Assembly: GCA_002104895.1 (NCBI GenBank)
Contig: MCFG01000160.1
Location: forward strand, 1 to 64,000
Origin: Anaeromyces robustus
Lineage: Eukaryota; Neocallimastigomycota; Neocallimastigomycetes; Neocallimastigales; Neocallimastigaceae
Direction of reading: 5' to 3'
Length of the DNA stretch: 64,000 nucleotides
Shown: piece after piece, positions 10,437-21,639 of the stretch
Layout: each line of letters begins with the position of its first letter
Position numbering within the stretch: position 1 is the stretch's first letter
Translations under genes and position numbers: made by a program
Notes under the pieces: model-generated
What the model was told of the DNA's origin: nothing
What the model saw: the letters and a program-made list of their open reading frames with translations, nothing else
Database searches by the model: none

Positions 10437-12727
10437 ATGACAAAATAATTGATTTAATTAAAAATAAAGATTTATTTCAATTAAAGAAATATTTACAGGA
10501 AAATATAAATGTACTGAATTTTGATATTTATCTTTATCAATATATATCCAATGATTCATATGCAATAAATATATTACTTAAAAATGATAATAAAAATAAA
10601 GACATTATTTCTGAATTTGAAAAGAGTGGCTTACTCAATTTAAAAAGATTAAAATATATTTTACAATGTAATTATAAAGTTTATCTTAATTCATTAATAC
10701 TATTAATAAAAAATAATAAGGAAGATTATATTAATTTAATTTATAAATATTATCTTTTTGATAATAATTTTATTACACAGTTACTATTCTATTATGAAAA
10801 TCAACAACCTATTCTTAAGAAGGACTTTAATAGAATAATAAATAAAGAAAAATATGAAAAAATTAATTTAAACATAAAAGATTGTAATGGCAATAAAGCA
10901 TTATATTATGCTTGTGAAAATAATAATGATAAAATTATAAATATTTTAATTGAACATGGAGCTGATATAAATAAAAGTATGAATTCCATTATTCAAAGTG
11001 CAATGAGAGAATATCAAAAAAATATTCATAATTTTGGTCATTATCATTATAGTTATATTAGTAAGTTTTGGAAATGCTTGATTAGGCATGGTTTAAATGT
11101 TAATAAAAGTAATTTCAAAGGAAATACATTATTACATTATGCTTGTTGTGAGGGTAATATTCAAGATGTTAAATACCTAATAAGTCTTGGAGCAGACATT
11201 AATTTAAAAAATAAAAAGAAAAAAACACCATTGATATATGCTTGTTTACGTGAACAATATGATGTTATAAAATATTTAATAGAACAAGGAGCTATTGTAA
11301 ATCAAACTAATGAACATAATATAGAAAACTCACCATTACTAACAGCATGTTCTAATAGTAATGTAAAAATAATAAAATATTTAATTGAACATGGTGCTGA
11401 TGTCAATGAAGAAATTAAAGATAAATATGGTAATATATGTAATACACCACTTTATCGTACATGTCAACATTTGAAAAAGAAAAACCGTTTATGTAATAAT
11501 ACTGAAGATATTATTAAATATTTAATTGAAAATGGAGTGGATGTAAATAAAAAAGTTAAAAAAGTTAAAAGAGAAAATATAACTGATACCTCTTTACTTG
11601 TGGCATGTAATTTTGGAAATGAAACTATTGTGAAATATTTATGCGAGCATCAAGCAATTTTAGATTCTGATGATATAAAAAATAATAATAGAGTATTTTT
11701 AAATGCTTGTAAAAATGGTAATATATATATAGTAAATTATTTAGTGGAACATGGTGCAGATGTGAATCCAACAAACTATAGTCCTCTAGGGATAGCATGT
11801 AATAAAAAGAATTTAAATATGGTAAAATATTTAGTTGAACATGGTGCAGATGTAAATCCAACAAATCTTTTGAAGCCTTTAGAAATAGCATGTAAAATAA
11901 ATGATGATACTATAATAAAGTATTTAGTTGAACATGGTGCAAATGTGAATCCAAAATCTAAGTATGAATCTCCTTTAGTGGAAGCATGTATTAATAATAA
12001 TGTAAATATCGTAAAATATTTAGTAGATCATGGTGCGGATGTAAATATAAAAATTAAAGATGATGAAGGTAATACTATTAAAACACCTCTTTATTGTGCA
12101 TGCCAAAACTTGCATAATTATACGCAAAATGATACTGAAAGTATAGTAAAATACTTGGTTGAACATGGTGCTGATGTCAATGTCAATGTTCATGTTAATA
12201 TTAATAAAAGTAATTTAACCCCTTTATTTTTAGCATGTTATAATAATAATTTATCCATGATTAAATATTTAATTGAATATGGTGCAAAAATAAATGAAAT
12301 TTCACTACTTTACGGAAATTTATATACCCCTTTAAGCTATGCTTGTTTTCGAGAAGAATATAATACTGTAAAGATTTTAATTGATCATGGAGCAAATATT
12401 AATGATAGGTCTTGTAGACCACCTCTTCTTTTAGCATGTAAAACTGAACATTATAATGATGATATTATAAAATATTTAGTGGATCATGGTGCTGATGTAA
12501 ATATAAACTATATTACAGAATGGGAAAATGAAACTCCTTTAAAAGCTATCATTGAAAATAAAAGTAATAAAGATAGATATAATATATTTAAATATTTAGT
12601 TGAACATGGTGCTGATATATCTGAACCTATTAAAGATAAGCTTGGAACTTTTTCAATTTTAGATTTTTCCAAACATTGTAAATGTGAAAAAATAACAAAA
12701 TATTTAATTGATCTTAGCGTAAATTAA
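10433..12727 (+). CDS. Ankyrin-repeat protein (about 16-17 repeats)
   Basis: A 764-residue protein. Residues 1-145 form an N-terminal helical region without clear ankyrin consensus. From about residue 148 to the end it is built of ankyrin repeats of the form 'TPL..AC..N...IVKYLVEHGADVN', 33 residues in the regular ones and longer in two with inserts. The usual Ala-Ala of the consensus is Ala-Cys (or Thr-Cys) in nearly every repeat. Repeats 5-6 and 11-12 resemble each other as pairs, including a long insert in the second member ('TPLY.x.CQ.L...TE.I.KYL'), implying block duplication. There is no signal peptide or membrane segment, so it is probably a cytosolic protein-binding scaffold. The start is taken at 10433; no intron is evident. 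The binding partner is unknown. Confidence 0.9.
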   Translation: MNDKIIDLIKNKDLFQLKKYLQENINVLNFDIYLYQYISNDSYAINILLKNDNKNKDIISEFEKSGLLNLKRLKYILQCNYKVYLNSLILLIKNNKEDYINLIYKYYLFDNNFITQLLFYYENQQPILKKDFNRIINKEKYEKINLNIKDCNGNKALYYACENNNDKIINILIEHGADINKSMNSIIQSAMREYQKNIHNFGHYHYSYISKFWKCLIRHGLNVNKSNFKGNTLLHYACCEGNIQDVKYLISLGADINLKNKKKKTPLIYACLREQYDVIKYLIEQGAIVNQTNEHNIENSPLLTACSNSNVKIIKYLIEHGADVNEEIKDKYGNICNTPLYRTCQHLKKKNRLCNNTEDIIKYLIENGVDVNKKVKKVKRENITDTSLLVACNFGNETIVKYLCEHQAILDSDDIKNNNRVFLNACKNGNIYIVNYLVEHGADVNPTNYSPLGIACNKKNLNMVKYLVEHGADVNPTNLLKPLEIACKINDDTIIKYLVEHGANVNPKSKYESPLVEACINNNVNIVKYLVDHGADVNIKIKDDEGNTIKTPLYCACQNLHNYTQNDTESIVKYLVEHGADVNVNVHVNINKSNLTPLFLACYNNNLSMIKYLIEYGAKINEISLLYGNLYTPLSYACFREEYNTVKILIDHGANINDRSCRPPLLLACKTEHYNDDIIKYLVDHGADVNINYITEWENETPLKAIIENKSNKDRYNIFKYLVEHGADISEPIKDKLGTFSILDFSKHCKCEKITKYLIDLSVN

Positions 12728-13134
12728 AAATTATTAATATATAAAAATAAAAAATTTATTAATGCTTTTTTTTTTTGTTCTCGGTCGATGGTTTAAATAT
12801 TTATAATAATAATAAATAATAATAAAGTTAATAATAAAAAAAAGAAAACACAATATTGAATATAATTATTGATATATAATATAAAAAGTTTTTTTTTTTT
12901 TTTTTTTTTTTTGTTTTGTTTTGTTTTGTTTATTGAAAATAAATATATATAGGTTAAAAAAAAAAAAGTAAAATAAAGGAAAAAAAATTTTTTTTGTTTT
13001 AATAATTATAATAAAATTTATTATTTAATTCTTTTTTTTTTATTATTATTTTATTTATTTATTTTATTTATTTATTTATTTATTAATTTATTTATTTATT
13101 TATTAATCTATTTATTTATTTATTAATTTATTAC
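12728..13134. other. A/T-rich intergenic DNA
   Basis: 3' flank of the ankyrin gene with poly-T, (GTTTT)n near 12912-12930 and (TTTA)n near 13057-13130. No coding potential seen. Confidence 0.6.
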
Positions 13135-13278
13135 ATGTTTAAAAAAAATGTATCTACTAGTTTATATGATAATAAATTAAAAATATCAAAAAAAGAAAAG
13201 AATATTTTAACTTGTGATAGTTTCAATTTCAAAGAGAAACTAAAAGAAAATTATCTAAATATTTATATATTTCTATGA
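13135..13278 (+). CDS. Small ORF of 47 codons, unidentified
   Basis: ATG 13135 to TGA 13276-13278. The residue mix (MFKKNVSTSLYDNKLKIS..., ...ILTCDSFNFKEKLKENY) is more protein-like than the Ile/Tyr/Phe strings around it, and the frame stays open through a region where TAA is very frequent by chance. It could be a short gene, one exon, or a relic. No similarity recognised. Confidence 0.25.
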   Translation: MFKKNVSTSLYDNKLKISKKEKNILTCDSFNFKEKLKENYLNIYIFL

Positions 13279-13461
13279 AATATATATATATATATTTTTT
13301 TTTTAATAACAAAACAAAGTAGTGATACAAATAATTTATTTTTTTTTTAGTTTAATAAATTATACTTAAGGATTATAATAATCACTAAAATGAAAATACA
13401 ATAGCTATTAAAAAATTAATTCTAGACTATTGAAGAATTATATTATTTTTATAAAAAGTTA

Positions 13462-13469
<8 letters not shown>

Positions 13470-13545
<76 letters not shown>
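13470..13545. repeat. (AAT)n trinucleotide array
   Basis: About 25 uninterrupted AAT/ATA units. It lies in noncoding DNA; the poly-Ile frame through it is spurious. Confidence 0.85.
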
Positions 13546-13546
<1 letters not shown>

Positions 13547-13869
13547 TTAATAATTATATTAATAATAAAACTAATATATTTTAATCTAATAAAATATATA
13601 AAAATTTTAAACATACGTTTTTTTTTTTAATTCTCTTTTTATTTTTAGTTTTATTTATTATATATCTATCATATACTACCTACTAATATTTAATAATTAA
13701 AGTAAAAAGAGAGAAAAAAATAAAAAAAATATTAATCACTTAATTAAATAACTAAAATAAATGAAATAAAATAATAAAAGTAAAATGAAAAAAAAAAAAA
13801 AATAAACAAAATAAAAAAAATTATAATAATAAATAAATATAAATAAAAATAATTTGTTTATATCATATA

Positions 13870-14432
13870 ATAATTATTATAATTAATTTCTTTAATACTA
13901 ATATATAAAATCTGTATAATGTATTTATATAGATTGTACATTTTTTTTTCATTTAAATATAAAATGATCGAATATAAAATATTACAAATATTAAAATAAA
14001 TATTTAATTAAACAAAATAAAAACTACTTTTTTTAAAAAAAAGAGAATTAATAAAGAGTATAAAGTATTTATTTTATTTCCATTATAAAAATTTTTATTT
14101 TTATGTAGAGTTTATAAATATTTTTTTTTCATATCTTTTTTTCATTTTTCATTTTATAATTTTTTATCTTTTATATATTTATTTTACTATTATTTTAAAT
14201 AATAAGAATAATCTTATTTTTCTTTCCTTTTTTCTTTGATCTTCATTGGTAAAATAATAATTATAATAAAAAAAAAAGTGTTCAAAATTATATATATATA
14301 TAAAATTTTTTTTTCTCTTTCCTTTTTCCTTTGATATTCATTGGTAAAATAAAATAAAAAAAAAAAAGTGTGTTCAAAATCATATAGAGAAAAATAAAAC
14401 TTTATTTATTTTTAATAAAAATAAATAAAAAT
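13870..14432. repeat. Noncoding repeat cassette, copy 1 (flanks the secreted-protein cluster)
   Basis: This block is repeated with small differences at 17695-18150. Shared landmarks are 'TATATAGATTGTACATTTTT' followed by 'AAATATAAAATGATC', the segment 'AACAAAATAAAAACTACTTT' and 'TTTATGTAGAGTTTATAAAT'. Inside copy 1, 14203-14298 and 14299-14390 are themselves a tandem pair built on 'TTTGATxTTCATTGGTAAAA'. No ORF. Confidence 0.7.
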
Positions 14433-14755
14433 AAAATGAAAATAATATTTTCCATTATTTATACTGATAGAACATTCCTTATTTAAAGTATTAATGATAG
14501 ATTAAATAATCGAAAAAAAAAAAAAAAAACTGTTTTAAATAAGTAATAAAAAAAAAAACTCATTTAAATTAAAAATTCTATTTATAATAATTTTCTTTAC
14601 TTTTTAAATAATAACTATAATAAATAAAATTTATACAAAAAAAACTTTTTTAACTTTAATACTTTAATACAGAATATTCTATTAATATAATTAATGAAAT
14701 TTTAAATACAGAATGTTCTATCAGTATAAATAATGGATAATTTTACTTTTATTTT
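14433..14755. mobile_element. MITE-like inverted-repeat element, copy A
   Basis: Terminal inverted repeats of about 55 bp lie at 14433-14487 and 14701-14755. The core 'CCATTATTTATACTGATAGA' plus 'ACATTC' is identical in both arms, and about 49 of 55 positions match by eye. A second partial core (TACAGAATATTCTATTAA) sits just inside the right arm at about 14668. The interior is about 210 bp without coding capacity. Small size, TIRs, no ORF and several copies nearby fit a miniature inverted-repeat transposable element. Target-site duplications cannot be judged in this A/T-rich context. Confidence 0.55.
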
Positions 14756-16472
14756 AATTTAAATTTTTTTTTTATATATATTTCAAACATTTTTTTAAAA
14801 ATAAAAAAAATTATAAACACAAAACGATATAGCACAAAGAATTTAATTTTATTATAAAATGTTACAAGTACATTAATTTAGTTCTAATAATTATGTCAAC
14901 TTTTAAATATATTAATAATAAAGTAAAATAAGTTACATGTTTTTAATTAATTTAATATGTCTCATTATTTTGATTTTTACATATTCTTATAAAAAATAAA
15001 AGTTAAATATTTAAATATTTTTAATATGATTTTATTTAAATGGAATATAAATTTGAAATGTTTTTTTTATATATAAATTATAAAAATACTTTTTAAAAAT
15101 GATATTTTTTTTTATTTTTTTTTATTTTTTATTATATATATTAAATATCTACTATCATCAAATATATTTATATTATTTAATAATAAATTAACTTTTGGAA
15201 TTAACATTAACAATTATTATTAATTTACATATATATTTTTTTGAAGAACACAATTGTATTTAAATATTAATATATATGAATCATAAAAAAATAAAAAACA
15301 CAAAATAAAAAAAAAAAAAGATACTAATATGAAAACCCATATAAATTTTCTTTTTAAGATTATTTATAATTTTATCTAAAACATTTTAATATCATTCTCT
15401 TAGTTATTGGGTAATAAATTCATCAATGAATTGAGTAGTTTTAATTACAATAAAGAATCTTAATTTAGAAAAAAATTATTTAAAAATAAAAACAATATAA
15501 AAAAAAACAGTAAAAAGATACAAATATAATTATTTTTAATATTTTTAATAAATAATACTATAAAATACATATAATGATAATAATAATTATAATAATATTT
15601 TTTTATTTTAAAGTTTATAAATTTATATTAATTTCATTTTAATTACTTTTTTTTTTGTCTATTTTTTCATTTATAAAATTATTGGTTATAAATATAAATA
15701 AATATTAAAATAAATATTAATAAATTAATTTTTTTTTTATTTTTTTAACTTTTTTTTTTTATATGATTAATGAAACAAAAAAAAAATTTTTTAAAAAAAA
15801 AAAGTGTATTCATAAAAATATAAAACAAATTTTAATTGAAAAAAAAAAAAAAAAAACTTTTTTTGTTTCTATTATACTTTTATTTTTTTTTTAGTTTTAA
15901 AGAAAATTAAATATAAGAAAAAAAAAAAAAAGAAATAAAAAATATGTTTTCATAAAAATATACATATATATAGAATAAAAAAAATAAAGAAAATTAAATA
16001 ATAAAAATAAATAAGTATTAAATAAATAAATAAAATAAGAAAAAGTAAGTGAAAATGAAAATAAAAAAAAATAAAAATTAATGATACTTTTCAAAATTAA
16101 CTTTTCTTTCAATTGATTCTATAATAATTTTTTCACTTTATTTTGTTGATAGAATATTCTGAAAAAAAAATTAATAATAAATAAATAAACTTATTTTTAT
16201 ATTAATATTTATAACTATTAAATAACCAAATAACCATAATTATATTTAATAAAAGAAAAAAGAAAAAATTTTCTAGTATTTATTTTACAAAAATTTAATT
16301 ATTAAAGTTAAGTAATTATTTATTTATTTATTTATTAATTATTTATTGTTTATTGTTTATTATTTATTATTTACTAATTATTTCTTATTACATTTTAGTT
16401 TTTAAAACAAATAAACTAAGAATATTTTATATAATAATTTCTTTTTTTTTTTTTTTATTATTTTTGAAAAAA

Positions 16473-16505
16473 GTATAAAATGAATAAAAAAAGACTAAAT
16501 TTTAT
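16473..16505 (+). promoter_or_regulatory. TATA/initiator block of secreted-protein gene 1
   Basis: GTATAAAA at 16473-16480 followed by AAAAAAGACTAAATTTTATT; the same arrangement precedes the two paralogues at 19403 and 23332(-). Distance from the G of GTATAAAA to the ATG is 136 bp here, 138 and 137 bp in the others. Probable core promoter with the transcription start near the CTAATTTT block; the start itself is inferred. Confidence 0.6.
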
Positions 16506-16608
16506 TTTCTTCAAAATAAAAAAAATAAATAAATAAAGTAAAAAAAAAAATAAAAATAAATTAAATAAAAAAAAAAAAATTTTTAAAAAAATTATTTAAA
16601 GATTCAAA

Positions 16609-17148
16609 ATGAAATTCAACCCAAAGGTTATATTATCTCTTGTTTTTGCTGTTTCTAGTGCTTTTGCCCATGCTATTCCAAATCAAATTGAAGAAAATAA
16701 AGGTGAAATTCAAGAACTTTATAGTAGAAACAATGTTCCTCAAGAGGCAAATGAATTAGCAAAAAAAGCAAATAGTAAGGCATTTTCAGCAGAATTGAAT
16801 GACCTATTTAGTTTCATAGGTCCCAACGAATCAAAAAGTAATGAAAGACAACTTAATAAAAGAGGAAATAATAAGGTACCATTAAAGTTTGATGCTTTAA
16901 ATTGGGCTATTAATTTAATAATTCATAAGGGTATGCCTTCGGAAAAAGAAAACAAACATCATAAAAGAGAAAATAAATCTGATACAAAAACAGAAGAGGC
17001 TGGTATAAATGTACTTTTGGATCCATTATACGGAGCAAAAAAACTTATGGAAGCATTCTATGAAATATTAAAAAATATGAAATCCGTTGAAAATACTGAA
17101 GAATTAAATAATACTACTGAAGAAGCAAATAGAATTGATAAAATCTGA
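16609..17148 (+). CDS. Small secreted protein 1 (signal peptide, dibasic sites), novel family
   Basis: A 179-residue protein. Residues 1-20 are a signal peptide (MKFNPKVILSLVFAVSSAFA) nearly identical to those of the two paralogues. The conserved pro-region 'IPNQIEENKGEIQEL' runs to residue 37 and ends at Ser39-Arg40, the position of RR/KR in the paralogues. Further dibasic sites KR84-85 and KR119-120 have the context expected of Kex2 processing. The C-terminal half has amphipathic helical stretches ('LLDPLYGAKKLMEAFYEILK') and little resemblance to the paralogues. Only one Trp, no Cys. The start is fixed by the leader TCAAAATG shared by all three genes. Expected to be secreted; function unknown. 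Confidence 0.75.
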   Translation: MKFNPKVILSLVFAVSSAFAHAIPNQIEENKGEIQELYSRNNVPQEANELAKKANSKAFSAELNDLFSFIGPNESKSNERQLNKRGNNKVPLKFDALNWAINLIIHKGMPSEKENKHHKRENKSDTKTEEAGINVLLDPLYGAKKLMEAFYEILKNMKSVENTEELNNTTEEANRIDKI

Positions 17149-17694
17149 AATGAAAAGCAAGAAAAAATAGCTGAAAAAAAAAGCAAATTTAATTAATAAT
17201 GAAGTAAATATATTTCAAATCATTTAAAAAAAAATATAAAAAAAAATAAAAAAAAAATAAAAAGAGTTATAATTCCATATTATAAATCAAATAAGGTAAT
17301 TTAAAAGTATAAAATGAATTAATAAAATAAAAAATAAAAAATAAAAAAGAATTAAAAGAATTTAAAAAAAATTAATAAAAAACAAAATAAATAAACATGA
17401 AAAAATAAAAATAAAAAATTAAAAAAAAAAAAATTAAAATATAAATAATATAAAATATAAATAATATAAAATATAAATAATATAAAATATAAATAATATA
17501 AAATTTTTACAAGCTAATTAAAAAACATTTAATATAAAATAAAAAAAAAAATAATCCATTAAAATAAATAACACTAAAATAAAATGTAAAAATGTAATTA
17601 AAAAAATAAGAAAATAAAATAAAATAAAATAAAATAAAATTGTAATAATAAAAAAAAAAAAAAATTAAGAAATAATTTGTTAAAATCATGTAAA
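17149..17694. other. A-rich 3' flank of secreted-protein gene 1
   Basis: Runs of AAAATAAA and an (ATATAAATAATATAAA)n micro-tandem at about 17440-17505. Minus-strand frames here are Phe/Tyr/Ile strings from the repeats and are not genes. Confidence 0.6.
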
Positions 17695-18150
17695 AGTATT
17701 ATAATTAATTTCTTTAATATTAATATATAAAATAAAATATGTATAATGTATTTATATAGATTGTACATTTTTTTTTTCATTTAAATATAAAATGATCAAA
17801 TATAAATAAAATATTACAAATATTAAAATAAATACTTCATTAAACAAAATAAAAACTACTTTTTTTTAAAAAAAAAAAAAAAAAAAGAGAATTCATAAAG
17901 AATACAAAGTATTTATTTTATTTCTATTATAAAAAATTTTTATTTTTATGTAGAGTTTATAAATATATTTTTTCGTATCTTTTTTTCATTTTATAATTTT
18001 TTATCTCTTAAATATTTATTTTACTATTATTTTAAAATAATAAGAATAATCTTATTTTTTTCCCTTTCTTCCTTTGATCTTCATTAGTAAAATAATAATA
18101 ATAATAAAAAAAAGTATGTTCAAAATTATATAAAGAAAAAAAATTTTTAT
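17695..18150. repeat. Noncoding repeat cassette, copy 2
   Basis: Colinear copy of 13870-14432, with the same landmarks including the GTAGAGTTTATAAAT segment and the 'TTTGATCTTCATTxGTAAAA' unit (here single, not tandem). Situated between secreted-protein genes 1 and 2. Confidence 0.7.
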
Positions 18151-18189
18151 TTATGTTTATAAAAATAATAATAAAAAAAAAATAAATAA

Positions 18190-18660
18190 AATAATTGAAA
18201 ATTATTTATATTATACTGATAGCACATTTTGTATTTAAATTATTAATAATAGATGAAATAACCGAAAAATAGAAAAAAAGAAAAGATTTTTTTTTTCTTT
18301 TAAAAAAATGTTTTAAATATGAAATAAATTAAAAAAATAAAAATAAAAATAAAAACTCTCAATGTAAATTAAAAATTCTATTTATTTATTTATTTATTAT
18401 AATTTTCTTTGCTTTTAAAATAATCATTATAATAAATAAAATTTAATATGAAAAAGTAGCTATTTAAATATTATTGTAATAATATTCTTTTTATTAGTAA
18501 GATTAAATTTTTAAAGAAAAAATTTACATATTTTTCTTTTATATACTATTACAATGCATATACATTATTTAGATGTTGTACATTATTTAATACATTTATT
18601 TGACTTTAAATACAAAATATTCTATCAGTATAAATGATGATGGAAAATTTTACTTTTAAA
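18190..18660. mobile_element. MITE-like inverted-repeat element, copy B
   Basis: Left arm at about 18190-18245 (TATACTGATAGCACATTTTG), right arm at about 18602-18660 (AATATTCTATCAGTATAAAT). The interior is homologous to copy A (TTAAAAATTCTATTTATxxA, then the 'CTTT..TTTAAAATAATCATTATAATAAA' segment). It is longer than A through internal A/T expansions. No ORF. Confidence 0.5.
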
Positions 18661-19073
18661 ATTTTTTTATAAAATTGTTTTAAATAAAATTAAAATAAAA
18701 TAAATTAAAATAAATTTAAAGAATAATATATTAAATATTAAATATATTAAATAAGATTTTCATATAGAATTTTCTTTTATATATACTAAATCTAAAGGAT
18801 AATAATAATTATTTATAATTATTTAAAAAAAAAAAAAAAAAACATGAAAGTGTATCCTCTTCCTTTAGTCTAAAAAAAAAAAAAATTAAAGTATAATAAA
18901 TTATATATCTCATTATTTTTAATTATTAATTAATGTATATAAATATTTTCTTTTTTAAGATTACTTACAATTTTTTTTATATTTATCTTTTATAACATTT
19001 TTATTTTAATGTCATTCTTTTTTAATTATTGGGTAAAAAATTAAATTTTTTAATTATATTAAATATATTTAGT

Positions 19074-19110
<37 letters not shown>

Positions 19111-19402
19111 AGAAAAAAAAAGGAGAAAAAAAAATTTTTTTTTTTCTTTAATGGTTCATTTTACAAATTTTTTTAAAAAATAAATAATATAATGTAAAAT
19201 AATGTAATATGCTGATCTATTTATTTCATTATTTATATTATATATTATACATTAGATATTAGATATATACTACATATAATATATTTTATAATTATATTTT
19301 TATGAGTTTTATATATTAAAATAGAACCTTCCATTTTTTTTTTCATGATTTTTTATATTATATAACTATATTTATTAGAATTTTTTTCATTTCTGAAAAA
19401 AA

Positions 19403-19430
19403 GTATAAATAAAGAAAAGACACTAATTTT
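19403..19430 (+). promoter_or_regulatory. TATA/initiator block of secreted-protein gene 2
   Basis: GTATAAAT at 19403-19410, then AAAGAAAAGACACTAATTTT, 138 bp before the ATG at 19541. Same layout as its two paralogues. Confidence 0.6.
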
Positions 19431-19463
19431 TTTTTCTTCTAAATAAATAAAAGAAAATAAATT

Positions 19464-19495
<32 letters not shown>

Positions 19496-19540
19496 AAATA
19501 TAAAAAATAATAAATATAAAAAATACATTAAAATTTCAAA

Positions 19541-20016
19541 ATGAAGTTCAATATAAAGGTTGTATTACTTCTTGTTTTTGCTATTTCTAGCGCTCTTGCT
19601 TATGTTATTCCAAATCAAAGTGAAGAAAATAAAGGTGAAATCCAAAGACTTTATAGAAGAATAAATTATAGTGAAATAAATCGATTATTAGATAAATCTA
19701 TTGAAGATGTTAAAAGTGTAATTGAACGTATAAAAAATATGATGAAGACTATGATAAAAAAGTAAAGATGAATGATCATATGGAGTTGGATTTTTTTAAG
19801 GTAGGTGTAGATAGACAAATAACGGATGATCTTAACAAAACTCTTTCAGAAGCTAATACTAGAATAATCTCTATTAAAGCAAATTTAATTGCTCAAATGG
19901 CAAATAATAAAAAAGTAAATAAAACTACTCAAAAAAAATTGAATACACTTGAACGTCTTACTAAAGAAGCCAATGATCGTATATATAAATATAAAGTTAA
20001 AAGTAAAACATTATAA
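19541..20016 (+). pseudogene. Small secreted protein 2, interrupted by a frameshift
   Basis: The first frame (19541-19765, 74 codons) has signal peptide 1-20 (...LLLVFAISSALA), pro-region 'VIPNQSEENKGEIQ' and dibasic RR at 39-40. It then stops. A second frame, shifted relative to the first, is open to TAA 20014-20016 and contains 'LNKTLSEANTRIISIKANL', which aligns with 'LNKSVSNARSKLLIIKSNL' in paralogue 3. The frames meet in or near the A6 run at about 19732-19737: one additional A there would join them. This may be a true inactivating deletion, a sequencing error in a homopolymer, or a frameshifting site. The promoter block is intact. The distal frame's own ATG (19768) is unlikely to be a real start. 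Confidence 0.65.
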
Positions 20017-20019
20017 AAC

Positions 20020-20160
20020 TAAAAACAAAAACTAAAAACTAAAACTAAAAACAAAAATAAAAACTAAAAATAAAAACTAAAAATAAAAACAAAAACTAAA
20101 ACTAAAAACAAAAACTAAAAATAAAAACTAAAAACAAAAACAAAAACAGAAACAAAAAAA
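20020..20160. repeat. (AAAAACTAAAAACA)n micro-tandem after gene 2
   Basis: Irregular repeats of ACTAAA and ACAAAA units extend directly from the stop codon region, ending in a poly-A tract at 20153-20178. No coding capacity. Confidence 0.7.
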
Positions 20161-20599
20161 AAAAAAAAAAAAAAAAAAGAAGCAAAAAAAAAGAAAAAAC
20201 AGAAAATTTTACTTTATATTTTATAAATAATTGAATATTAGATAAAAATAGAAGAAGATAAAATACAACAATTATAAAAAAAAAAAAATATTAATTTTGT
20301 TAATAAAAAATATTTATTTATAAACTTAATTAAACAAAATAAAAAGTACTTTAAAAAAAACAATATATAAAAATTCAAAATATTTATAGTTATTTAATTT
20401 TTCTATTATAAATTTTTTTTTTCATATCATTACATTTTATTTTATTTTAGTTATTTGTTTTAATTATTTATACTTTTTTTTATTTTACTATTAATTTTTA
20501 ATTAATTTTTAAAAAAAAAAATTTTTTATTCATATTTTATACATTATTCTTTATATAAACTTTATTTTTATTTTTTTTTTTTTTTTTTAAGATTATTTA

Positions 20600-20800
20600 G
20601 TTTTTCGTTTGTTCAAGTTTGAATATTTTGTTTTTCATTTTTTTTATGATTCATTATTCGATTTTCCATCAACTTAAAATTTTCTTCTATAGTAATTTTT
20701 TTTTTCTTTAAAATTTCTTATAGGCCTATTGACTTATAATACGATTTTCAAATTTATTTAATATTTAGTCTTTTTTCAAATACATAACGCCTATAAAGAA
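20600..20800 (-). pseudogene. Relic of a secreted-family coiled-coil region
   Basis: On the minus strand, fragments such as 'RYVFEKRLNIK' occur in several frames with stops between them. They match the better-preserved relic at 24105-24262 and the coiled coil of paralogues 2 and 3. The region belongs to a larger duplicated block (about 20.6-21.9 kb versus 24.1-25.8 kb). Confidence 0.35.
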
Positions 20801-21179
20801 AAATGTTAAACATCATCAAGTAATAGATATTATTTTCATAATATTCATGCGAGTATATAGATATTTACAATAATTTATTTTCAATAGTTAAGAATGATAT
20901 TTCTATTTTGTTTAAAAGGTTTACATTTGAAAATCCAATGAGGAAAAAAACAATTTTTTTTTTTTTTTTTTTGAGCTTTTTCATTACAACAAGGGTAGTA
21001 CAAAGGAAAGGAAAGTATTTCATGAGTTAATTTATCATTAAACAAAAACTTGTAATTAAATTGAAAACTTGCTCTAACTTACCTCTAATACCAACTTGGA
21101 TTCTTCTGGATTATAAGCATTTTTCAATTTAATTAAAATATTAATTAATTAATAAATAAAAAAAAAAAAAAAGAAAAAT

Positions 21180-21430
21180 AATTTTCAATTATTTATATTA
21201 AAGTATAAATGATAGATTAAATAAAAGTTTTTAAAAAAAATTTTTTTTTCTTTTTGTGCTTTATGTTTTAAGTGGTGGTAAAAAAAAAAATAAAGAAAAA
21301 AAGATTTTTTTTTTTTTTTATAAAATTAATTTAAATTAAAAATTCTTTTTTATTATTATTTATTTATTGTTTATTATTTTACTTTTTAAATAATAATTAT
21401 AATAAATAAAGTTTATTTTTTATTTATTTA
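21180..21430. mobile_element. MITE-like element, copy D (one terminus deleted)
   Basis: Homologous to copies A-C: the left end 'AATTATTTATATT' runs straight into 'AAAGTATAAATGATAGATTA', missing the 19-base 'GATAGAACATTCTGTATTT' present in copy C. Orientation is opposite to copy C although the flanking DNA is colinear. Confidence 0.45.
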
Positions 21431-21573
21431 TTTTTTTAAACATAAATAAAAAAAAAAAAAAAGAAAAGTTTTATTCTATATAATTCTTGAATATACATTT
21501 AGATTTAGTACATAAAATAAAATAAATTAAAAAAAAAATTAAATAATATTGTGATTCAAGATACCTTATTATT

Positions 21574-21639
21574 ATGTCTTATCGATTCGACGTTGATACT
21601 CTTGATCTTGAAAGGTGTGGATTTGTACCGTTCAAATAA
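21574..21639 (+). CDS. Conserved 21-codon micro-ORF, copy 1
   Basis: ATG 21574 to TAA 21637-21639, encoding MSYRFDVDTLDLERCGFVPF plus K. The same micro-ORF is at 25413-25478 with two substitutions (D8N, P19K). The block is unusually G/C-rich for its surroundings. It could be a short peptide gene, a 5' exon, or a fragment of an older gene carried in the duplication. Product not recognised. Confidence 0.25.
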   Translation: MSYRFDVDTLDLERCGFVPFK

